The notes beneath the pieces are model-generated. The model was given only the letters and a program-made list of their open reading frames with translations, ran no database searches and had not been told where the DNA came from. A stretch of 64,000 nucleotides of DNA from Mucilaginibacter straminoryzae (GTDB taxonomy: Bacteria; Bacteroidota; Bacteroidia; Sphingobacteriales; Sphingobacteriaceae). Positions 1 to 8,986 of this stretch are shown one piece after another. A program made the position numbers and the translations under genes. The DNA is taken from contig NZ_JALJEJ010000009.1 in assembly GCF_022953055.1 (NCBI RefSeq), positions 62,001-126,000 on the forward strand, written 5' to 3'. Each line of letters starts with the position of its first letter. Position 1 is the stretch's first letter.

Positions 1-700
1 TGGCGGTACATTCAGGCACAATAACCAATTGATGCTCGCGAACATAGTTGCCGAATTTATCGTTCCAAAAAAACGAAGTTAATTCGACAGCCTCTTCAAG
101 GTCAGTAAAACGGTAGTCCGTCGGGAACCATTCGCTTTGTGTAAAACCTTTTTCGGTTGTGAGGTACTCATACAACTGCGCTAAAACCTTGTTAGGTGCA
201 GCAGGACGATGTGTGCCGGTGCCCAGCGTCCCAAACAATAAAATTGATCCCCCCGGTCTTAACAGCCTTTCCATCTCCGAAAGTACGTGATCAATGTCCG
301 ATTTCCAGGCTGCACCTCCTGCAAAGGCGATGTAACCCAGGCTCCATCCTTCGACAACGATATCTGCGGAGCCTCCTGGCAGCGGAATACTGTCATTTCC
401 TGCTACATTAAAAGTGACGTTTGGATAAGCGCTGAATTTTTCCCTGGCATAATTAACCATATCCGGGGCCAGATCAAATGCGTGAACTGCTTTGGCCAAC
501 GGTGCGATCAGACCTGTAAGACGGCCTGTACCGGCCGCAAACTCCACGACTATTTGATCTGAAGGATCTTGAATAGTTAAGAATTGTCGGAGTAAATTAC
601 CTTCATGATCCATACAGGTACGCAGACGGTCATACACCGCGCAATGCTCCTGATAAATGGTGTAGTGGGGAACATTAGAAGGAACCGGATTATTATTCAT
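1..700 (-). CDS. Class I SAM-dependent methyltransferase (partial, C-terminus off window)
   Basis: The minus-strand frame opens with ATG at 700 and runs off the left edge without a stop, so about 233 residues are visible. Near residue 52 lies the SAM-binding motif I (VEFAAGTGRLT), followed by an acidic post-I segment (AFDLAPDMV) and a motif IV-like stretch (DIVVEGWSLGY), the usual order of a Rossmann-fold class I methyltransferase. The substrate cannot be told. Upstream there is a TAnnTTTG promoter and an inverted repeat that overlaps its -33 region, so this gene is probably repressible. No signal peptide is visible, so it should be cytosolic. Family assignment is secure; function beyond that is open. 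Confidence 0.85.
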   Translation of the reverse strand, partial: MNNNPVPSNVPHYTIYQEHCAVYDRLRTCMDHEGNLLRQFLTIQDPSDQIVVEFAAGTGRLTGLIAPLAKAVHAFDLAPDMVNYAREKFSAYPNVTFNVAGNDSIPLPGGSADIVVEGWSLGYIAFAGGAAWKSDIDHVLSEMERLLRPGGSILLFGTLGTGTHRPAAPNKVLAQLYEYLTTEKGFTQSEWFPTDYRFTDLEEAVELTSFFWNDKFGNYVREHQLVIVPECTA

Positions 701-714
701 TGATTAACTTTTCT

Positions 715-743
715 CAAAGATAATCAACCTAATAAAAAAGCAA
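715..743 (-). promoter_or_regulatory. Predicted Bacteroidota promoter of the first methyltransferase gene
   Basis: On the minus strand a perfect TATCTTTG (+ strand 715-722) matches the Bacteroidota -7 consensus TAnnTTTG. A TTG-containing -33 element lies 18 bases upstream (741-743). The start codon is at 700, leaving a short leader. Confidence 0.5.
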
Positions 744-760
744 CAATGTTACTTTTTTAT
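732..760. promoter_or_regulatory. Inverted repeat, likely operator
   Basis: A nearly perfect palindrome centred on GCAACAATGTTAC with A/T-rich arms (ATAAAAAAG and CTTTTTTAT) overlaps the -33 region of the methyltransferase promoter. The 6-1-6 core with one mismatch is typical of a dimeric repressor site. It lies between the methyltransferase gene and the relic of a Fur-family gene, so a Fur/Zur-type regulator is one candidate, but this is inference from position only. Confidence 0.4.
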
Positions 761-774
761 ACTTAAAAAGATTC

Positions 775-1019
775 TTTATAATGCTCACAGACGCCGGAGA
801 TCAGCATATTAATTTTCGGCTATGTACCCGGGCGGTAATTTCAGTGGCGGCAGCTGAAAATCCCTTAGGCAATACCTTCCTGGCAGTTGGTGCAGTTGAA
901 ATGCAGATGTTCATCATGATGATGCCCCTCACTGCAATCTTCGCTGCGCATCGCATAATTTGCAGTGCCGTTGACATCAATTACTTTATGTAAAATACCT
1001 TTTTCTTCGAAATTTATTA
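775..1019 (-). pseudogene. Fur-family transcriptional regulator, degraded C-terminal half
   Basis: Reading the minus strand from 1019, one frame encodes NFEEKGILHKVIDVNGTANY followed by an acidic, His-rich stretch and HFNCTNC, which matches the end of the winged helix and the metal-binding hinge of Fur/Zur regulators. After this CxxC the frame hits a stop, but a frame change restores YCLRDFQLPPLKLPPGYIAE, and a second change restores INMLISGVCEHYK, the expected Fur C-terminus. The N-terminal helix-turn-helix is missing: it is replaced by the terminator hairpin of the phosphodiesterase gene. One deletion and at least two frameshifts make this a dead gene. The identification is from recognised family motifs in the right order. 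Confidence 0.75.
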
Positions 1020-1049
1020 CCAGGGCGGTCCACAAATAGACCGCCCTGG
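1020..1049 (-). terminator. Hairpin terminator after the phosphodiesterase gene
   Basis: An 11-bp perfect stem (CCAGGGCGGTC with GACCGCCCTGG) encloses an 8-nt loop, 42 bases past the stop codon of the gene ending at 1091. The U-tract is weak (TAATAAATTT on the minus strand). Confidence 0.7.
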
Positions 1050-1090
1050 TTGGTTTTAAACATAAAAGCCTGTCTCTTAAGTGTCCTTCC

Positions 1091-2623
1091 CTATTTCTCT
1101 GTACGCTTTGCTTTAGCGTAATCAATATAGATATAACGCCCTAAAAAAGTACGGTGTATCATTACAGTATAAGTACCCGAGGATGTAGCGGTGGTAGCTT
1201 CTACGGTATCTGTTTTTACTTTACTTGTAGCTGGTAACTTCGTTTTTTCATTCATCAACTCGTATACTACCCGGCCATCCATCTGCTGAGGAACCGCTAG
1301 TCCCTGCAAATGCAAAACTGTAGGTGCAATATCCACATTAGAGGTGGGCAGCTCGCTGGCATAACCTTTTTTGAATGCAGGGCCTGCCGCCATTAAGGCA
1401 ATATGTACTTCGTACGGGCTAAAACCACCATGCCCCGCCACGCCACCTGAAAAACTGGTACCGGCATAACCTTTCTCGTTTTTATCATCGTTCCAGTCTT
1501 CATCCACCAGGATGTCGGCAGAACGGGTCGGATGGTTCCAGTGGATAGCCTCGAAAGATAAGGTTCCGGGCACCCACCCCTTAAGATCACCTGGCTTACC
1601 ACCCTTTGTAAATACCGGACCGATCAATTGCTGCGCTTGCAGTGTTTTTACAATCTTTTCAATTACCGTCTTATCATGATCTTTTACATAAATAGCCCCT
1701 TCAGCAATGATCACATCGTCAGAGTTTGTGCTCTTTTTAAGTCCTTTTCCAATCATCAGTGACATCAGGTTTTGTTTCCCGGCGTGGGTCACAAAACCAT
1801 GATCGGTTGAAACCAGGATATTGTATATCCCTTCCTGGTGGCTATCTTTCAGGTATTGAATGATACGTCCAAACTGTTCATCTACAGCTTTGATAGAAGC
1901 CATGGAACTTTCGGCGCCGATACCATCGGCATGAGCGGTGCCGTCCGGATCCGAAAACCAGATCGCGCTTACGGCAGGGCCGCCCGGGGCAAGGCCTAAT
2001 TTGATCAGCGCATCGGCTACCCATTTATGCTGGGCTGCATTTGGCTTAGCATGCGGCGAGATAGGCCCTACGGCTTTAATTACTTCATCTTTCATCGACT
2101 CTGGCAGGATCATGGACGGATTGATAATTCCCCCGCCGCTTACCGTATGATTTTGCAGAAATGCCTGACCGGTAGATCCGGAGCTGAAAACCATCATTCG
2201 TTTACCTCCGGCCTGTAAAAGTTCTCCAAGAGATACCGTAGTTAGCAGTTTGCCATTAGTCGCCTGGTTAATCCGTCTTAGGTCTTCCACCTCCCCGGTA
2301 TTAAGACCTTTTAACGAATCTACTTCAGGAAAGTAAACGGTATTACCCATCAGACCTGTTTTAGCCGGATAACTGCCGGTTGAATAAGCAGAAGAGTTAA
2401 CACGGGTAACTGTCGGATATACGCTATGGTGTTGTTTGCCATATGCTCCATGCTCCCTAAAGGTATATAAATTTGGCATGGCTTCGGGGGTAATATAATC
2501 CGGGCGAAGCCCGTCGAAGAACACAATGAGCGTTCTTGTTTCTTTATTTCCTGATTGGGCATAACTATTTGTTCCCAACATAAGGGTTAGGAAACCGGCA
2601 AATAGTATTCTTGATTTGAACAT
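1091..2623 (-). CDS. Secreted type I phosphodiesterase / nucleotide pyrophosphatase family protein
   Basis: The 510-residue product starts with a signal peptide ending near SYAQ (about residue 23). It belongs to the alkaline-phosphatase superfamily, phosphodiest branch: metal ligand Asp at about 37 (FFDGLRPD), putative Thr nucleophile at about 73 in YPTVTRVNS, a central STDHGF metal motif and a C-terminal HGGFSP motif. Such enzymes cleave phosphodiester or pyrophosphate bonds outside the cytoplasm. The gene is the last of a sigma-fecR-susC-susD series, 41 bases after susD, and is followed by a strong hairpin. The position suggests that the transported substrate carries a phosphodiester, or that the enzyme releases phosphate from it. 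The exact substrate is unknown. Confidence 0.85.
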   Translation of the reverse strand: MFKSRILFAGFLTLMLGTNSYAQSGNKETRTLIVFFDGLRPDYITPEAMPNLYTFREHGAYGKQHHSVYPTVTRVNSSAYSTGSYPAKTGLMGNTVYFPEVDSLKGLNTGEVEDLRRINQATNGKLLTTVSLGELLQAGGKRMMVFSSGSTGQAFLQNHTVSGGGIINPSMILPESMKDEVIKAVGPISPHAKPNAAQHKWVADALIKLGLAPGGPAVSAIWFSDPDGTAHADGIGAESSMASIKAVDEQFGRIIQYLKDSHQEGIYNILVSTDHGFVTHAGKQNLMSLMIGKGLKKSTNSDDVIIAEGAIYVKDHDKTVIEKIVKTLQAQQLIGPVFTKGGKPGDLKGWVPGTLSFEAIHWNHPTRSADILVDEDWNDDKNEKGYAGTSFSGGVAGHGGFSPYEVHIALMAAGPAFKKGYASELPTSNVDIAPTVLHLQGLAVPQQMDGRVVYELMNEKTKLPATSKVKTDTVEATTATSSGTYTVMIHRTFLGRYIYIDYAKAKRTEK

Positions 2624-2664
2624 GACTAAGTCTTTTTTCTTTTTTTATACTTAATGAACTTCGA

Positions 2665-4140
2665 TTATTTCTCCCACCATACTTTAATAGTGCTTTTATC
2701 TCCTCCCATGGCGGCAACAGCAGCGGCGAGATTGTTAGCATTTAAAGATTGCAGGTAAGTTGGATAAGGTATACGGCTTGGGAACTGGTTTTCAGCAGGT
2801 ATACCTGAACCTCTGGGTAATACCGGATATCCGGTACGACGTTTTTCCAGCCAGGCCTGGTAATCATTGAAGAAATAAGCATAATATTTTTGCAGCATGA
2901 TCTGCTGTAATTGCGTATCCACACTACTGCCTTCGTTGTATTTTACACCTGTTTGTTGCAGGTATCCGGCGGGCAAAGCCACGCCCCATTGGGTCATGGA
3001 AGCAGTAATACCTTTTTCGTAGTGGTTTTTGGCGGTATTGCCGGTATTAAAACCTCTGAGCGCAAGTTCTGCCTTAATGAACTCTTCTTCGGCATAAGTG
3101 ATCATTACACCGGTGATCGCTGACGTTTTAAGGGCATCGGTATAGCTGGAGTTTTTGCCGACTACATACTCTGTGGTAGTTGGATAACCGCTTTCAATAC
3201 CCTGATAAACGTTCTGGCCGTTCACGGATACGGTAAGCGCCCACACGGCGCGACGTGGGTCATTCCAGGCGTTGAGGTTATCAATGAAAAATTTGGTATA
3301 GTATGTACCGTCTCTCCAGTCGAGCTGCCGGGCTGTGTAGTAAGGGTTGAAGTAAGGATTTACATTCGGGAATTTGTAAATACCTTCTTCTGTATTGGAG
3401 GTGAACACGGGATACTTCACCGGGTCTGCCAATATTGCTTTGATCTGATCGCTGATGTTCAGTTCGCCGTCACGTTTAAGCAACCTCAGCAGTAAGCGAA
3501 GACGCAACGTGTTACAAAACTTTTTCCAGTTCTGGATACCTACATTTTTGCCTCCGGTTAAAACGTTCGAGTTGTATACGCCATCGCCGCCGTAAGTGAG
3601 CGCTTTGGTATCATCGAACAGATCATTTGCGGCAACCAGGTCTTTCAGGATCTGCGTATATATGTCTTTTTGCGCGTCAAACTTTGGCTGAAAGTTACCA
3701 TTGGCGGCCTGCATCGCCTGTGAATAAGGCACATCGCCGTAAACATCTGTTAGTATAGAATAAGCCCAGCATTTGTACACCAAACCAATTGCCTTATAGT
3801 TGTTTTCCTTCAATCGCTCCGCACTGCTGATCACAACATCAATATCTGCCAGATACGTATAAAAGCTGCTCCAAACACCCGTACCAGGGGTAATTACATA
3901 ACGGTGTACGCCGCCACCGCCGGCGCTGCTTCGTGGGGCGTCCACTTGCATCAATTCGTGTGTAAAGCCTCGTGCTGCACTGATACTGCTGCTTACTATG
4001 CGATATTGCATTTGCCCGAGCACTACGCCTGGGTTTACTTCTTTCGGCCGGTTGGGATCCGTGTTGATTTCTTCGAAATTCTTGGTACATGATGCCAGCA
4101 GGCAGCTTACCATAAAAATTAAACTATATATCTTTTTCAT
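2665..4140 (-). CDS. SusD/RagB-family outer-membrane lipoprotein (SusD-like_2 type)
   Basis: The start at ATG 4140 is preferred over an in-frame TTG 12 bases upstream because it gives a clean lipoprotein signal (MKKIYSLIFMVSCLLASC, lipid-bearing Cys at 18). The 491-residue product shows features of SusD-like surface proteins: the EINTDPNRP segment just after the lipobox, an alpha-helical TPR-like body with YGDVPYSQA, and a C-terminal KRRTGYPVLP motif near residue 440. It should sit on the SusC porin and capture substrate. It begins 15 bases after susC, so both are made from one transcript. The ligand cannot be read from the sequence. Confidence 0.93.
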   Translation of the reverse strand: MKKIYSLIFMVSCLLASCTKNFEEINTDPNRPKEVNPGVVLGQMQYRIVSSSISAARGFTHELMQVDAPRSSAGGGGVHRYVITPGTGVWSSFYTYLADIDVVISSAERLKENNYKAIGLVYKCWAYSILTDVYGDVPYSQAMQAANGNFQPKFDAQKDIYTQILKDLVAANDLFDDTKALTYGGDGVYNSNVLTGGKNVGIQNWKKFCNTLRLRLLLRLLKRDGELNISDQIKAILADPVKYPVFTSNTEEGIYKFPNVNPYFNPYYTARQLDWRDGTYYTKFFIDNLNAWNDPRRAVWALTVSVNGQNVYQGIESGYPTTTEYVVGKNSSYTDALKTSAITGVMITYAEEEFIKAELALRGFNTGNTAKNHYEKGITASMTQWGVALPAGYLQQTGVKYNEGSSVDTQLQQIMLQKYYAYFFNDYQAWLEKRRTGYPVLPRGSGIPAENQFPSRIPYPTYLQSLNANNLAAAVAAMGGDKSTIKVWWEK

Positions 4141-4155
4141 GATGCTGATCAATGA

Positions 4156-7100
4156 TTAAAGTTTGAAAGTTAAATTGAGCCCAATGGTGCGGGGTGAAGG
4201 GAATTGCATCAATTCAACACCGGGTGTTAGGGTTCCGCTATTCAGGTTTCCCCCCTCGGGATCAAAGCCCGGAAATTTCGTAATGTCGAACAAGTCACGG
4301 CCATAAACCGCTACGCTGGTTTGTTTAAAGCCAGCCTTGGTTAAAAATGGCAGTGTCAGGTTAAATTCTACCCGTGCTTCGCGCAGCTTTAAGAAACTGG
4401 TGTCGAAAATGTTATTCTCGGCATTGTTAATGGCGTAGTAATTTTCATAATAAGAACTCGCCGATACGCTTACAGTATTCTGCCGGTAAACACCGTCAGC
4501 ACCACGTACTACACCATCCCCAACAATTCCGCCATCGCGCCCCGGAAGGGTGACTTTGGTTTTACCAAGCGTATTGTTCTTATGGTTGGTTTGCGAAAAC
4601 ATTTTACCGCCGTGCTGATAATCGAGCTGAAAGCTGAAGCGCACCTTTTTGATCAGAAACTCATTGATCAGCCCGGATTTCCAATCGGCGAATGCGTTAC
4701 CCAGTTTTTTGGCAACAGGATCAAGTGGTGCAGGCAAGCCCGTAGAGTTATAAATTATTTTGCCTTCGGGCGAGCGCTGGTAGCCCAGCCCATACAGGTC
4801 GCCCATACGGCCGCCCACTCTTGCTTCGATGGTCACGTTTCCATCATGGCTGTAAATTACCTGGCTGGTAAGTCCGTTGGTAAGTTCTCTTACGTAGCTA
4901 CGGTTGCGGCTCCAGTTCAGGGTGGTGTTCCATCTGAAATTATTTTTCAGGATAGGCGTACCTCTCAACTGTACTTCAACGCCATTGCTTTCTATCAAAC
5001 CAGCGTTAACCAGGGCGCTGGCATTGCCAGAGGTAGGGTCGAGCGGGATAGCCAGGATCTGGTTGCGGCTATTGTTACGGTAAACAGCGATGTCTGTTGA
5101 AAGTCTGCTATTGAATAGCCTTAGATCTAACCCCGCCTCGTAGCTGGAAGTGATCTCTGGCTTTAAGGTCGGGTTGTAAAGCGTAGTGGCTGTGGTAAAA
5201 CTGTTACTGTAGATTTTGTCGTAATATTTAGACGTTTGATAAGGGCGGGTATCATTACCTACCTGCGCGTAAGAAAGTCTTAGCTTAGCAAAAGAGATCT
5301 GGTGAGGCAGGGTAAACATATCGCCCAGCGAAAAGCTGGTACTAACAGATGGATAGAAAAACGAGTTATGCTTGTAAGGTAACGTACTGCTCCAGTCGTT
5401 ACGGCCGGTCAGGTCAAGGAAGATCGCGTCTTTGTATGACCATTGTGTAGCAGCATAAATACTATTGACTGCTTTTTTAGTTCGCTGAGGATCAGCAACG
5501 GCCGGATCAAGGCTGTTTGAAAGCTGGTACACGCCAGGCTGTGCTAATTGGTCTGCATAGATGCCGGCGAAGTTATAATTCTGTACCAGTGCGTTTGCGC
5601 CTGCGTTTAAGGAGAATTTGATATCCTGGTTAACTTTATCCTTATAGGTCAACAGGAGATCATTGTTAGATTCGAAACTATAAACGTTTTCTTCTCTATA
5701 GCTGCCCTTCGGGTATTTGGTAATACTGTAAGGCCGCTGTTGCGAACGAAATTCGCTTGACATGTCCAAGCTGGTGCGCAGCATCAGTTCCAGTTTATTG
5801 CTGAACTGATAAAACGCAGAGGCAGTACCAATGAAACCGTTTTTAGACAGCTTGTTCAAGTCTTCGTACAAGTCGATATATGGATTATCAGGCCCTGGAT
5901 TAAACGGATTTTTTTGCTGTACACCAACAAGACCCGGCTGCCAGTAAGGCTTAAACCAATTGTGATCAATGTTCGGGGCAGTGCCAATGGCCAGGAAATA
6001 CATCAGCGTTTGATTATTATAACCGGCAGACGGCAAATTATCACTCTCCTTGTTGGTATAGTTAGCTTTACCGCTGATCCTTAATTTGTCGTTAATTTTA
6101 TGATTGACGGAAAGCGCTACAGATGTACGCGAAAAGCCGGTATTCGGGATGATCCATTTATTGCCCAGGTGAGATAGAGATAAACGGGCCGAGCTCTTGT
6201 CATTACCGCCCTCGATAGAAAGGTTGTTGGTTACGGTAGAACCGGTTTGGAAAAAGCCCTTAATGTAGTCCGGATAAGCCTTCCATGGCGTACGCTCCGT
6301 TGCCTTGTTATTTGGGGTATTCGGGTCATATTGAAAATAAGACTGACCATTGAACTTCGGTCCCCAAGCACGGCCTGCGGCGGCGTTGGTACTGGTGTTA
6401 ATACCATCGGCACTATCGCCGTAAGAGTAATAGGCGGTTGTACGGCCCTCGCCATATTCATACTGATAATCCGGCCAGCGGTTAACCTGGTCAATACTCA
6501 TGTTGAGGTTATAGGTGATGCCAAGCCCGGCGTCTTTCCGTGCACCGCTTTTTGTGGTAATAATCAACGCGCCGCCTGCAGCTCTGCTGCCATAAAGTGC
6601 GGTTGCGCCAGGACCTTTTAATACCGTGATGCTTTCTATATCGTCCGGATTGATATCTGATACATCGGAACCAAAGTCGATGGGGCTATCGGTTGCGAGG
6701 TGAGCCTTAAAGCCTGTACCGGTGATCTTGCTGTTTACCGGTACACCATCAAGCACGATGAGTGCCTGGTTGTTATCCAGGTTAAGTGAATTTTCGCCAC
6801 GAAGCGTGATACGCGACGAACTGATCGGTCCGGAACCTGTTCCCTGGATATTTAAACCGGCAACTTTACCGGTTAACGAGTTTACCCAGTTATTGGTTTT
6901 TGCATCTTCAACCGCTTTATCTTTAAGCGTTTGTGCGGCAAAGCCTAAAGATTTTTCCTCGCGCTTGATACCGAGCGCAGTAACCACCACATCGTTAAGT
7001 TGAGCAGCGTCGGGCGTTAAACTTACATTGATAGTCCGTTTGCCATCCGCTATAATTTCGGTTTTCTTATAGCCCAAAAAAGAAAACACCAATGTTTGGC

Positions 7101-7617
7101 CACTTTGTACACTAATACTGTAACTGCCTTTATGATCGGTTACGGTACCGTTGGTAGTGCCCTTGATCATTACGGAGACACCGGGTAACAATATGCCTCT
7201 TTCATCCGTAACTGTACCGCTTATCCTGATAGGGGCGGCTGATTGAACAGCGTTTACTTTTGAGGTGATCACTACCGTATTATCAATGATGGTATAAGCA
7301 AATGGCTGATCTTTTAAAACAATAGCCAACGCATCCTGCAATGATGCATTGCTTATGCTTACATTTGAAACCTGGGCTTTCTGCACCTGCCTGTTATCAA
7401 AAAATATACTTTGCCCGCTTTGCTGCTGGATTATTTGCAGCACCTTGCTTAATGAGGTATTTTTTGCGTTGATATTAATTTGCTGTGCAATGGCCCTGGC
7501 GGATACCTGAACACAGGCGATGGTTATTAAAATGATCGTTAACTTCATAACCAGAAAAAATTTGGAATAAGGAATGACTTCCTTTGCAGGAACTTTCCTG
7601 CACGGATTGAATTGCAT
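4156..7617 (-). CDS. SusC/RagA-family TonB-dependent outer-membrane receptor with STN domain
   Basis: The 1153-residue product has, in order, a signal peptide (about 1-45), an STN secretin/TonB short N-terminal domain (about 46-120, INAKNTSLSKVLQIIQQQSG), a carboxypeptidase-regulatory-like beta domain (about 130-205, ISGTVTDERGILLPGVSV), a plug (LNDVVVTALGIKREEKSLG) and a long 22-strand barrel ending in NLTFKL. The STN domain is the part that talks to a FecR anti-sigma factor, and the fecR and ECF sigma genes lie directly upstream. It therefore should both import a substrate with its SusD partner and signal its presence to transcription. Confidence 0.95.
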   Translation of the reverse strand: MQFNPCRKVPAKEVIPYSKFFLVMKLTIILITIACVQVSARAIAQQININAKNTSLSKVLQIIQQQSGQSIFFDNRQVQKAQVSNVSISNASLQDALAIVLKDQPFAYTIIDNTVVITSKVNAVQSAAPIRISGTVTDERGILLPGVSVMIKGTTNGTVTDHKGSYSISVQSGQTLVFSFLGYKKTEIIADGKRTINVSLTPDAAQLNDVVVTALGIKREEKSLGFAAQTLKDKAVEDAKTNNWVNSLTGKVAGLNIQGTGSGPISSSRITLRGENSLNLDNNQALIVLDGVPVNSKITGTGFKAHLATDSPIDFGSDVSDINPDDIESITVLKGPGATALYGSRAAGGALIITTKSGARKDAGLGITYNLNMSIDQVNRWPDYQYEYGEGRTTAYYSYGDSADGINTSTNAAAGRAWGPKFNGQSYFQYDPNTPNNKATERTPWKAYPDYIKGFFQTGSTVTNNLSIEGGNDKSSARLSLSHLGNKWIIPNTGFSRTSVALSVNHKINDKLRISGKANYTNKESDNLPSAGYNNQTLMYFLAIGTAPNIDHNWFKPYWQPGLVGVQQKNPFNPGPDNPYIDLYEDLNKLSKNGFIGTASAFYQFSNKLELMLRTSLDMSSEFRSQQRPYSITKYPKGSYREENVYSFESNNDLLLTYKDKVNQDIKFSLNAGANALVQNYNFAGIYADQLAQPGVYQLSNSLDPAVADPQRTKKAVNSIYAATQWSYKDAIFLDLTGRNDWSSTLPYKHNSFFYPSVSTSFSLGDMFTLPHQISFAKLRLSYAQVGNDTRPYQTSKYYDKIYSNSFTTATTLYNPTLKPEITSSYEAGLDLRLFNSRLSTDIAVYRNNSRNQILAIPLDPTSGNASALVNAGLIESNGVEVQLRGTPILKNNFRWNTTLNWSRNRSYVRELTNGLTSQVIYSHDGNVTIEARVGGRMGDLYGLGYQRSPEGKIIYNSTGLPAPLDPVAKKLGNAFADWKSGLINEFLIKKVRFSFQLDYQHGGKMFSQTNHKNNTLGKTKVTLPGRDGGIVGDGVVRGADGVYRQNTVSVSASSYYENYYAINNAENNIFDTSFLKLREARVEFNLTLPFLTKAGFKQTSVAVYGRDLFDITKFPGFDPEGGNLNSGTLTPGVELMQFPSPRTIGLNLTFKL

Positions 7618-7768
7618 ACTTTTGCATTGTTTGGGGTTAATAAATCTGTCGATAGGATTTTTGATCGCCTTACTTAAAACCGGGGTGTTAGCGCACTCTG
7701 GTTTTTTTATGGCTTTGACGAGCTTAGTAGTAATCTTTCATTTTCTTAGGATTTGAAGCGTTTATTAA

Positions 7769-8899
7769 TTAAGGTCTGATATATAAGTTCTTACCGTCTA
7801 TATTGCATCGCACGCCGCTGGCCTGGAGGATTTTCAGCACGCTGGAAAGGCGGACACTCCGTTTGATCTGTCCCATAAATTCGTGCTCACTGACTTTACC
7901 TGTATAAATAATATTAATATCATACCAGCGGGCCAGCTGTCTCATAAGGGTGGGCAGGTCTGTATTGTTGAAATTGAAGTTACCGTTCTTCCAGGCTACG
8001 GCCGCCTGGACATCAGCACCTGAAACGATGTTGATATAGCGGTCTGTTACTTCGGATTGCTGTCCGGGTACCAGCACCTTAGTTCCACTTGGGCCTGTCA
8101 CGGCTATACTTCCTTCCAACAGCGTGGTGCGAATAGCGCCTTCATCGTTATAGGCATTGATGTTAAAGTGTGTGCCCAGCACTTTAACCATTTGCCCATT
8201 GCTTTCTACTGTGAACGGCTTCGCCTTGTCTTTGGCTACTTCAAAATAAACTTCCCCTTGGGTAATCACCTTTCGCTCATTGCCTTTAAAAGCTGTAGGG
8301 AATGTAATGGACGACATAGAATTAAGCCAGACTGATGTGCCATCTGCAAGTGTGATGGCATATTGCCCTCCTTTGGGCGTGCTTACCGTGTTGTACATTG
8401 TCTCTGCCTGCGATTGATCCAATGAGTCAGAAGCCTGGTAAACCAGATGCCCTTCTTTAATCTTTTCAACCTGGCTGGCACCCTGCCGGGCAATAGTTCC
8501 CTGTGCCGATTTTCCTAATACAATTTTTTTCCCGTTAGCCAGGGTCAGAATAGCTTTATTGCCGCCGGGCAGCGCATCATTCTTCAACCTGATGGTGTTA
8601 GTTGCTTGTGCCTTTTCCGGTTTGCGGAAGTGATCAAGAAAAAGCTTAACCGATATTGAGGAGAACAGCAGTACGGCAGCAGCATATTTAAACCACATAG
8701 GCAAAACACGCTTTTTCCTTTGCGCGGCAGGTAACACAAATGGTTCTTCTGCTCCTGTCGATTCTTCGTCCAGCACCTGTTTAAAATAATTGTCCAGCAC
8801 ACCTGTCCCCAGCAAATGGATAAAGACTTCCAATTCATCATCGGTAGCCTTGCCATCCAGATATCGTTTAACTAAATGCCGGTAATGCTGCTCGTCCAT
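7769..8899 (-). CDS. FecR-family anti-sigma factor
   Basis: The 376-residue product has a cytosolic N-terminal region (about 1-75), one membrane segment (WFKYAAAVLLFSSISVKLFL, about 78-97), the periplasmic FecR domain (about 175-275, with ISTPKGGQ-like VSTPKGGQYAITLADGTSVWLNS and GEVYFEVAKD), and a C-terminal DUF4974 domain (about 300-376, PTLMRQLARWYDINIIY). This is the standard architecture of Bacteroidota FecR proteins. It should hold the ECF sigma factor encoded 87 bases upstream and release it when the STN domain of the SusC encoded downstream makes contact. Confidence 0.95.
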   Translation of the reverse strand: MDEQHYRHLVKRYLDGKATDDELEVFIHLLGTGVLDNYFKQVLDEESTGAEEPFVLPAAQRKKRVLPMWFKYAAAVLLFSSISVKLFLDHFRKPEKAQATNTIRLKNDALPGGNKAILTLANGKKIVLGKSAQGTIARQGASQVEKIKEGHLVYQASDSLDQSQAETMYNTVSTPKGGQYAITLADGTSVWLNSMSSITFPTAFKGNERKVITQGEVYFEVAKDKAKPFTVESNGQMVKVLGTHFNINAYNDEGAIRTTLLEGSIAVTGPSGTKVLVPGQQSEVTDRYINIVSGADVQAAVAWKNGNFNFNNTDLPTLMRQLARWYDINIIYTGKVSEHEFMGQIKRSVRLSSVLKILQASGVRCNIDGKNLYIRP

Positions 8900-8986
8900 C
8901 CGTGGTATTTTAACCCTAAGACGATAACATGCGAATGGAGGGTAGTGGAAAGAAATAAGTTAATACAGGGGTAACAATTTGCTTAC

